A program made the translations under genes and the position numbers. From Hyphomicrobiales bacterium (lineage in GTDB: Bacteria > Pseudomonadota > Alphaproteobacteria > Rhizobiales > Rhizobiaceae): a DNA stretch of 64,000 nt. Below the pieces are notes generated by a model. The model was not told the origin of the DNA. It saw only the letters and a program-made list of their open reading frames with translations, and did no database searches. The stretch is taken from assembly GCA_900469345.1 (NCBI GenBank), contig UBWZ01000005.1, positions 1-64,000 on the forward strand, written 5' to 3'. Each line of letters begins with the position of its first letter. The stretch's first letter is position 1. Shown here piece by piece: positions 27,972-36,200 of the stretch.

Positions 27972-30740
27972 ATGCCCGAACAAACATCACTGAAGCGCAT
28001 CCCAAGGCTGACTGCCGCGATCGGCATCGGCACCGCAGCACTGCTATACGCGAGCACATGCCTGGCGCAGTCGACCGCTCCCCACCCGGCGCCTCTACGC
28101 GAGCCGCCGAAGCTCAACTACCAGAAGACCTGCAGCCCGCCGACGGCGCTGCAGCCGCTGGCGGCTGACTGGAGCAAATGGAACGGCGAAGAGAACGGTG
28201 TCGGGGCCGATCGCATGCTGGCGGACGCGGCCCGGTTGACCGACGGCGACACCGAGGTGCATCGCGACCGGGTTCTCGCGCGCAAAATGCTGGAGACGAT
28301 CGCTTCCAGCACCAGCACGTCGGCCCCCGACGCAAAGGCGCGGCTTGCACTGCTGATGCTCGACCCAAGATCGGGACCGACCAATCCCGAGCAGGCCTCG
28401 CGGCTTCTCGTCGAGGCGACCGCTGCCCAGCGGACCGGCGCCGCCCTGTCCATGGGCAAGCTGATCCGTGAAGGCAAGCTGCCCGGCATGGCGCTTTCGG
28501 ATGGAAGCCGCTATCTCAGCATCGCCGCCGGCCTCGGCGATCCCGTGGCGGCGCTTCAATTGGCCGCGCTTTACGGCAAACCGGGCGCGGCGCAGCCCTT
28601 TCCGGACGCCGCCTCGCATTTCGCCACGCTTGCGGCCATCGGTGTCCAGACGGCGCTTGCCTCCGGAAATTGCGCCATCGCCGCCGATGTCGGTGACTAT
28701 CTCAGCGAAATGGATCCTCAACAGGGACCTGCGCTTTCGGTCCGCTGGTACGAACTCGGCGTGATGGCCGGCGATGTGCGGGCAATGACCCGCCTTGCCC
28801 GGGCCTACGAAACCGGGGAAGGCAAGGACCGCGATCTCGCCAAGGCCGGCGCCCTGTGGGACCAGGCTGCGGCGGCAGGGTCCGCCCGCGCCATGACCCA
28901 GGCCGCCCGGCTGCGCCTGACCGCGGGAGGCGACACTGCTGCGGCCGTCACCCTGCTTAACGGCGCCATGGCGAATGGAGAGGCTGACGCGTTTCTTTTG
29001 GCGGCCCGGCATTTCCGTGGCGACTACACCGGCAAATCCGATTTTGCCGCCATGCTGTCCGTGCTGGAAGCGGCCGTGCGGCAGCCGGACGCCTCCGTCG
29101 TCAGCATCGAGATGCTGGCCAATGCCTACATGACCGGTCAGGGCGTGGCGGTGGACAAGGAGCGCGCCGACGCGCTTTACCAGAGCCTCCTGACGCGAGA
29201 CGATCCGGACGGCGAAGGTCTGTTCGGGCGGTACCTCATCAACAACGGCCTGGGCCTCAGCGCCGGCATCGAGCACCTGCACAATGCCGCCCGCAAAGGC
29301 TCGCAGATGGCGCAGTTCCAGTTGGCACAAACCGCCTACTGCATGGCCGACAATGCGGAACCGCTGCTGCAGCAGGCCGCCCGTGACGGCAGCACGCCCG
29401 CCTTGCGGCGACTTGCGCGCATGGCGATGGATCGCGGCGACAAGGCGGCCGCAACCACCTATTGGTGGGGCGGCGTCGCACTCGGCGACCGGCTCGCCAT
29501 GGTAGATCTCGCCAGTGCGGCCTCCGCAGGGGCGGCCATGCCGGCAGTCAACCCGACCGATCTCATCAAGCGGGCGGCAGCGCCGGGGGATGGGATGATC
29601 GACGGACGGCTTGCCCTTTCCGTCGCCTACCGCACCGGCAAGCTGCCGGATGCGACAGGCGAAGGCGACCGCCTGATGGCGAGCCTTGCCAATAGCGGCC
29701 GTGCCGATGTCGAGGTCGAAGCGGCCCGGCGCAACATGGCCGTAACGCCAAACGACGGCGCCGCCTGGGTCGAGCGGCTGACCAAGGCCGCGGATTCCGG
29801 CGATACGGATGCCATGTACCTTCTGTCACGGCTGTCGGCTGCGGCGTTGCCGCAGGGCAGTTCGGCGCGCGACTGGCTGATCCGTGCGGCGGCCATGGGC
29901 AACTCCGATGCTCTGGCCGAACTGCCGAGCGACGACCCTGCTGTCGCGGATCGGGTGCTGGCCTCCCTGAAGGATCGCCTGCTGTGCGACGTGCCGTCGC
30001 TGGTCGGCGCGGCGCGCCTGCACCGGCTGCGTGGGCCGATGGAAGCAGCCAATGCCGAATTCGACCGTGCCGAACGCCTTGCGGACGGGCGCCCTCGCGA
30101 CCTCTATCTGCTGGCGCAGGTGCTGGTGCCCAAGACCGCGGGCGTGCCGTCCGACCCCGCAAAGGCCGCTGTGCTGTTCGAGCGGTCGGCTTCGGTCGGC
30201 TATGTCAAATCCGCGCTGGCGCTCGCCGACCTCTATGCCGGCGGCGCACTTGGCCCGCACGACCCCGACGCCATCGACTGGTACTCCAAGGCGGCGATCG
30301 GCGGCGAAGCGTCAGGGGTTCGCGAGCTCGTCAAGTATGCGTCCCAGCCGGCACGGCAGGAGATCGCCGACAAGGCTCTCGCCGCCCTGCAGCGGGTCGC
30401 GGAGAATGACGACGCAGCGGCGATGCAGGCCTATGGCTCGGTGCTCGCGACGCTTGGCCCGGAGCGATATGCGGAAGGCATGACGTTCCTGGAAAAGGCC
30501 GCCGGCAAGGGTGACGTTCAGGCAATGAAGACGCTGGCGCGTCTCTATGCCGCCGGCCTCAATGGCACGGTGTCGGCCGAGGAAAGCACGCGGTGGACCC
30601 GGCAGGCCGCCGAAAAAGGCGATCCAGAAGCAATGTTCCAGTATGCGATCGCGCTCGATCTCGGATTCGGCGTGACCATCGATCGCAATCAAGCTCAGTC
30701 CTGGCAGGAAAAGGCAAAAGAAAATGGCTTCCTCCGATAA
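27972..30740 (+). CDS. large periplasmic Sel1-repeat protein 2
   Basis: A 922-residue exported protein. The start is set at ATG 27972 (MPEQTSLKRIPRL) because a GGAGG lies 6 bases upstream. The frame is open to 27930. The signal peptide (AAIGIGTAALLYASTCLAQ) is followed by tandem Sel1-like helical pairs, such as MTRLARAYETGEGKDRDLAKA, ALADLYAGGALGPHDPDAIDW and MKTLARLYAAGLNGTVSAEES. The last copy is FQYAIALDLGFGVTIDRNQA. The Cys at the signal peptide end is not in a proper lipobox. It lies 66 bases after Sel1 protein 1 and overlaps protein 3 by 17 bases. The three proteins may assemble together or with the solenoid part of AlgG. Confidence 0.8.
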   Translation: MPEQTSLKRIPRLTAAIGIGTAALLYASTCLAQSTAPHPAPLREPPKLNYQKTCSPPTALQPLAADWSKWNGEENGVGADRMLADAARLTDGDTEVHRDRVLARKMLETIASSTSTSAPDAKARLALLMLDPRSGPTNPEQASRLLVEATAAQRTGAALSMGKLIREGKLPGMALSDGSRYLSIAAGLGDPVAALQLAALYGKPGAAQPFPDAASHFATLAAIGVQTALASGNCAIAADVGDYLSEMDPQQGPALSVRWYELGVMAGDVRAMTRLARAYETGEGKDRDLAKAGALWDQAAAAGSARAMTQAARLRLTAGGDTAAAVTLLNGAMANGEADAFLLAARHFRGDYTGKSDFAAMLSVLEAAVRQPDASVVSIEMLANAYMTGQGVAVDKERADALYQSLLTRDDPDGEGLFGRYLINNGLGLSAGIEHLHNAARKGSQMAQFQLAQTAYCMADNAEPLLQQAARDGSTPALRRLARMAMDRGDKAAATTYWWGGVALGDRLAMVDLASAASAGAAMPAVNPTDLIKRAAAPGDGMIDGRLALSVAYRTGKLPDATGEGDRLMASLANSGRADVEVEAARRNMAVTPNDGAAWVERLTKAADSGDTDAMYLLSRLSAAALPQGSSARDWLIRAAAMGNSDALAELPSDDPAVADRVLASLKDRLLCDVPSLVGAARLHRLRGPMEAANAEFDRAERLADGRPRDLYLLAQVLVPKTAGVPSDPAKAAVLFERSASVGYVKSALALADLYAGGALGPHDPDAIDWYSKAAIGGEASGVRELVKYASQPARQEIADKALAALQRVAENDDAAAMQAYGSVLATLGPERYAEGMTFLEKAAGKGDVQAMKTLARLYAAGLNGTVSAEESTRWTRQAAEKGDPEAMFQYAIALDLGFGVTIDRNQAQSWQEKAKENGFLR

Positions 30741-31965
30741 ACCTTCATCGTCTGCCTGTGTCGCTGTGCAGTCGTTTCGCATGCCGCTGGGCTTCACTGC
30801 GCTGGCCCTGGCGCTCATGACCTGGACCGCGACAGCCGTCCCCCATGCCAAGGCCGCCGAGGGCGATACGTCATCGACCACGCTCCGCAAGGTCGCTCCC
30901 TCGGCGCTCCAGGGTGACCGCGAAGCGGTCCGCGATGCCGCCAAGGCGATCGTCAAGCTCGGACCACGCGAGTTCAAGGGCGCGGACCAGATGCGTCCGC
31001 TCCTGCGCAACGAAGCGATGCGCGGGTCGAGTGCCGCCGCGAACGCCTATGGGATGATGCTGCAACACGGGATCGGCGGACCTGCCAATCCCGCCGAGGC
31101 CCCGCAATGGTATTCGCGAGGCGCCTCGGACGGTAACATATCGGCATCGAAAAGCGGGGCCTTTGCCTATGCGCTTGGCTGGGGCGTGCGGCGGGATGTC
31201 CGCAAGGCGCAGACGCTGCTCGCCGCCGTGCCGGTGGACCAGCGCGCCCGCAAGATGCTGCAGATCAGCAAGGCGCTGCTGCGGCCGGGGCATGAGGAAC
31301 CGGAAGCAGCGCTGATGTGGCTGCAGAGGGCCGTTGCATTGCGCGCCGGCAGCCCCGACGATGCGGCGCGGATCGGCGCGCGGATCGAGGAGATCGAGCC
31401 CGGCTCTGCCGAGGAAATGCGTGTCTGGCTGGCGCCGCTCGCCGCCAAGGGCAATGGCGCTGCCGCGATGATGCTGGCGTCGGCCATGATGGACAGCGGC
31501 AAGCCGGAGGACCAGACCGAAGCCGTGCGGCTCTACCTGCTGGCGGCCGAGCAGGGCGTGGACGGTGCCTATCAGGCGCTCGGAACGCTTCTGACATCGG
31601 GACCGAAGGAGGCTGCGGCGCCCGTTCTCTCGCTGCTCGAGCAGAAGGCGCGCGGCGGCATTGCGCCGGCGCAGGTGATCCTGGCCCATTATTACGTGTT
31701 CCAGTCGGGCGAGGAGCAGGATCTGCGAAAGAAGGGGGTGGACTATCTCCAGCAGGCTGCCCGCGAAGGCAACCCCGAGGCGCAGTACCGCCTGGCGATG
31801 CTGATCCTGACCAGTGTCGAGGACCAGGACAAGCGCGCGCTCGCCAAGGCCTACCTCGTTCTGGCCGCCAAGGGAGGCAACCGGTTGGCCGGCATAGCGG
31901 TCGCGCAACTGGGAAGCGTTCCACTTCAGCAGGCGCGCCAGATCGTCAAGGCCAGCATCCAGTAA
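30724..31965 (+). CDS. periplasmic Sel1-repeat protein 3
   Basis: A 413-residue protein with a long N-terminal hydrophobic segment (MPLGFTALALALMTWTATAV, about 19-38, cleaved after KAAEG or KA), then Sel1-type repeats: AYGMMLQHGIGGPANPAEAP, AFAYALGWGVRRDVRKAQTL, and YRLAMLILTSVEDQDKRALAKA. This is closer in size to Pseudomonas AlgK (about 475) than its two large neighbours. The start is ATG 30724, overlapping the preceding stop by 17 bases. A strong hairpin follows 6 bases after its stop. Function is inferred as part of the export scaffold. Confidence 0.78.
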   Translation: MASSDKPSSSACVAVQSFRMPLGFTALALALMTWTATAVPHAKAAEGDTSSTTLRKVAPSALQGDREAVRDAAKAIVKLGPREFKGADQMRPLLRNEAMRGSSAAANAYGMMLQHGIGGPANPAEAPQWYSRGASDGNISASKSGAFAYALGWGVRRDVRKAQTLLAAVPVDQRARKMLQISKALLRPGHEEPEAALMWLQRAVALRAGSPDDAARIGARIEEIEPGSAEEMRVWLAPLAAKGNGAAAMMLASAMMDSGKPEDQTEAVRLYLLAAEQGVDGAYQALGTLLTSGPKEAAAPVLSLLEQKARGGIAPAQVILAHYYVFQSGEEQDLRKKGVDYLQQAAREGNPEAQYRLAMLILTSVEDQDKRALAKAYLVLAAKGGNRLAGIAVAQLGSVPLQQARQIVKASIQ

Positions 31966-31971
31966 CACTGC

Positions 31972-32004
31972 GTCGCGGGGCGGCGTCGCACGCCGCCTCG
32001 CGAC
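31972..32004 (+). other. strong 15-base-pair hairpin between Sel1 gene 3 and algL
   Basis: GTCGCGGGGCGGCGT (31972-31986) pairs with ACGCCGCCTCGCGAC (31990-32004) over 15 pairs with one G-U pair, and a CGC loop. No T-run follows, so it is not a classic terminator. It could stabilise the 3' end of the upstream message, mark a processing site, or reduce read-through into algL. Confidence 0.65.
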
Positions 32005-32068
32005 CGCCGTAAACCAGACCTTAGAACTGTTGGCTTAGCCTGATGCGAAACTCGCCACGAGGTTCGCA

Positions 32069-33076
32069 TTGGTCCGGTTTGTCCTTCCCGCCCTGATCCT
32101 GATCGCCACCGGCATGGCGCTGCCCGTGGCGGCGCTTGCCGGCAACCCAGCCGGCGCGGCCGCGTCGAACACGACTTTGGGTGTCGGCGGCTCCACCCTG
32201 ACCGGTCCCGGCGTCGACGCTACCGAGACCTGCGAGATCGTCGCGCCACCTCCGTCATCGCTCGACACGCCATCGAAATACAATCAGGCCATCGGCTCCA
32301 AGTCGATCGCCGACCCTGTGTCGGCGCAGGTGCGCAGCAAAGCCATGTCGCCCGTGACGGATGCCATCCGGCGTCTGGAAGCGACAGGCAGGTTCGGTCC
32401 CGGCCAAGCCTCGCCGACGGCGGCTGCCTGCGTCTTCCAGACGCTCGACATCTGGGCCAGGGAAGGATCCCTGACGCAGATGAGAAGCGAAGACGCCAAT
32501 CTCAGCCGCGACCGGTTCATGGTGTCGATCACCGCGCTGATTGCCGATCTAGACCCGAAGGGCGACAGCCTTTCACGGCATGACGACGTCCGGCGCTGGC
32601 TTGCGGCGATCTCCATGCAGACCATGCGGTTCTACGATATCGAGGCCGGACCGATCTCCCGGCGCAACAACCATCGCTACTGGGCGGGCCTGTCCGTCGG
32701 TCAGACCGGAGTGCTGCTCAAGGATCATCGCATGATCGACTGGGCCCGGAGCAGCCTCGAGACCGGACTTTGCCAGATCGACGGAAGCGGCTTCCTGCCG
32801 CTCGAGGTCGACCGCGCCGCCAAGGCCTTCGACTATCACCTTTACGCCTATGTCGCACTCGGATCGCTCGACCGGCTCCTCGGCCCGAGCGAACCCGGCC
32901 GGTGTTCCGAAGCTCTCTTAAGGCTCGGAGACCTGGTGCGGAACGGGATACGCAGCGACGTCGCCTTCGAGCGCCGCACCGGCGTGCGCCAGGACAAGCC
33001 CGGCCGCGACAATCTTCTCAAGGCCCGCCGCCTGCTGCAGGACCGCCTTTCGCCGGGTGCCGGGTCCGAATTCTGA
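32069..33076 (+). CDS. algL: poly(beta-D-mannuronate) lyase
   Basis: Periplasmic alginate lyase that clears polymer which fails to be exported. The 335-residue product has a signal peptide (FVLPALILIATGMALPVAALA) and the PL5 landmarks: CEIVAPPPSSLDTPSKY, an ACVFQTLDIWAREGSL segment, RRNNHRYWAGLSV (Asn201, His202, Trp205, with the same numbering as the Pseudomonas catalytic His202), and DRAAKAFDYHLYAY, with Arg and Tyr seven residues apart as in Arg249/Tyr256. The start is TTG at 32069, with GAGG about 7 bases before. No ATG gives a full signal peptide. It is separated from the Sel1 gene by 103 bases including a hairpin, and may be expressed at a lower level. Confidence 0.88.
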   Translation: MVRFVLPALILIATGMALPVAALAGNPAGAAASNTTLGVGGSTLTGPGVDATETCEIVAPPPSSLDTPSKYNQAIGSKSIADPVSAQVRSKAMSPVTDAIRRLEATGRFGPGQASPTAAACVFQTLDIWAREGSLTQMRSEDANLSRDRFMVSITALIADLDPKGDSLSRHDDVRRWLAAISMQTMRFYDIEAGPISRRNNHRYWAGLSVGQTGVLLKDHRMIDWARSSLETGLCQIDGSGFLPLEVDRAAKAFDYHLYAYVALGSLDRLLGPSEPGRCSEALLRLGDLVRNGIRSDVAFERRTGVRQDKPGRDNLLKARRLLQDRLSPGAGSEF

Positions 33077-33210
33077 GTCATAGTCACAATCAGTCAACGA
33101 AGTCGTGTTGCAATAAAGAAGCGAGGTTAATGCAGGTTTATTTCCTGCCTTCAGCGCAGCCACTAGTATCGGTGCCAAATCAAACTTAGCGACAGGCAAC
33201 CGAGGCAACC

Positions 33211-36200
33211 ATGGCGATCTTTAATGTACTGGACTTCGGCGCCACCGCAGACGACCTGACCGACGACAGCGCCGCGATCCAGGCCGCTATCGATGCGGCG
33301 TTTGCGGCCGGGGGCGGCACGATCTACATTCCGACCGGTACATTCATCATCAGCGGCAACGCATCGAACCCGTCCCAGGGCTGCGTCGAAGTACGCACCA
33401 ATTGCACGCTTACCGGCGACGGCGCCGGCAACACCATCCTGAAGCTCGCCGACAACTACAATGAGCGCATCAACGGCATGATCCGGACGCCGGTCGACGA
33501 GAGCGCGTCCCATGTGACCATTTCCAACCTGACCATCGACGGCAACCGGGCCAACAACACCGGCCATCAGGCGGGTATCATCACGGGCGTCAAGACCAAC
33601 CCCGAAGGGCTCGTGCATCAGGACATCACCATCAGCGGCGTGGAAGTGAAAAACTGCACGGCCTATGGCGTCAACCCGCACGAGGTGACCTACGACCTGA
33701 CGATCGAAAACTGCGTGTCGCACGGCAACGGCACCGACGGTTTCGTCGCCGACTACGTGGTGGGCGCGGTCTACCGGAACAACATCGCCTACGACAACGA
33801 TCGCCACGGGTTCAACGTCCAGAACAGCAGCAGCGATATCGTTCTCGAAAACAACACGGCCTATGACAACGGCCTTGGCGCGACCGGCGGCGCCGGCATT
33901 ACCATCCAGCGCAGCGACATCTTTCCGGACGGCGCCGACACCATTCCATGGGTCACCAACATCCAGATCATCGGCGGCGAATACTACGGCAACAGCCGGG
34001 AGGGGATCCTGATCAAGCTGTCCGACGATGTCGAGGTCAGCGGCGCCAATGTCCATGACAACATGCGCGAAGGCATCAAGGTCGAGGGCGCCACGAATAC
34101 CAGCATCCACGACAGCGAGATCTCCAACAATTCGCAGGAAAAGTTCGGATCTTACGACGAAGTCAACATCCGCCTGCGCCTCGACGACGTGGTGACACCG
34201 CCGCGCACCTACTATTCGGAAAACACCCAGGTCTACGACAACGACATCCATTCCGACGGGACGAGCCGCTACGGCATCCGCGAGGAGCTGACCAACTCCA
34301 CCGCCGACAATCCTTCCGGCACCGTGGTGCACGACAACACCGTGACCGGCTCGGTTTCGGGCGACGTGTATGTGCCGCCCTATGGGGCAACGGAAGGCAA
34401 CGACTATTTCTACGGGACGACCAGCGGTGACAATTTCGCCGGGCTCGGCGGCAATGACACCTATGTGGTCAACCATACCAGCGATACCGTCACCGAGCAG
34501 GTCAATGCAGGCACCGATACGGTCATCGCAAAGCTGAACTACACGCTGACAGCCAATGTGGAGAACCTGCAGCTCGACGGAACCGCCGTCCGCGGCACGG
34601 GCAACGATCTCGACAACATCATCATCGGCACCTCCGGCCACAACGAGCTCGAGGGCCTCGGCGGCAACGACCTTCTCGACGGTCGCGGTGGCGCCGACAC
34701 GATGCAGGGCGGCGACGGCAACGACACCTATTACGTCGACGACGTTCTCGACGTCGTCATCGAGAAGGATCACGGAGGTCTCGGCGGCATAGACACCGTG
34801 TTCAGCACCGTGAACTACACGCTGTCGGTCGAGGTGGAAAAGCTGGTGCTCCAGGGCACGGGCAATCTCAACGGAACGGGCAACAGCCTTGCCAACGACA
34901 TGACCGGCAATGACGGCGACAACGTGCTAGACGGGCTGGCGGGCGCCGATACCATGCGGGGCGGCGCCGGCAACGACACCTATGTGGTGGACCACAGCGG
35001 CGACGTGGTCATCGAGGCGGCCGGCAAGGGCTTTGATACGGTGCGCAGCTCGCTCACCTACACGCTCGGCAGCAATGTCGAGAAGCTCGTGCTGACGGGT
35101 ACGGCGCAAAGGGACGGCAACGGCAACGAACTCAACAACACGATCGTCGGCAATGACGGCAATAACAAGCTGCACGGCATGGCGGGCGACGACAGGATCG
35201 AGGGCGGGCTGGGCGCCGATCAGCTCTATGGCGATGCCGGCAACGACATCTTCGTGCTGCGCAAGGGTGAATTTGGCGGCGACGTGATCGAAGACTTCAC
35301 CGGCAACGGCACGGCGCTGGGCGACCGAATCGAATTCAACGGTTTCAGCGCCAATGCCGTGCTCGTCCAGATCGGCACCGATACGTGGCAGGTGCAGGAC
35401 GGCGGCTATGTGGAAACCTTCCGGATCAAGACACCGGTCGGTGCCGCGGCATTCGATGCCAGCGACTACACCTTCGATCACCTGCCGGCGACCAACTCGG
35501 CGCCCGTTGCAGCGACCAGCGGAAACACGGCAAGCGGCACGGAAGATACGGTCATCTCCGGCGTCCTGCCGGTCGGCACCGATGCGGATGGCGATGCCGT
35601 ATCCTACTCCCTGGTGTCTCCCGTTTCCGGGCTCAGCCTCAATGCGAATGGAAGCTTCACCTTCACACCGTCGGCGAACTTCAACGGGCAGGTTGGCTTT
35701 CAATACATCGTCAGCGATCCATCGGGCGCCACCAGTGATCCGCAAACTTTCCAGATCACTGTCTCACCGGTCAATGACGCACCCGTGGCCGCCGCGACGG
35801 GGAACCAGGCAACAGGCAACGAAGACAGCGTGATCTCCGGCCAGATCCCTCTCGCATCGGACAGCGACAACGATGCGCTGCACTACACCCAGGTGGGATC
35901 GCTCGCCGGCCTGAGCCTCAACGACGACGGCAGCTTTCAGTTCACGCCGCCCGCCAACGCCAATGGCACGTTCAGCTTCCAGTATCAGGTCAGCGATCCG
36001 TCGGGCGCCACCAGCACCACGAAGACGTTCGAGATCACCGTCGCGCCGGGCAACGACGCACCGGTGGCCGCGACAACGGGGAACCAGGCGTCCGGCACCG
36101 AAGACATTCTGGTTTCCGGCCAGGTTCCGGCAGGATCGGATGTCGACAACGATGTGCTGCACTACGTCCAGGTGGGCACACTGGCCGGACTGACCCTCAA

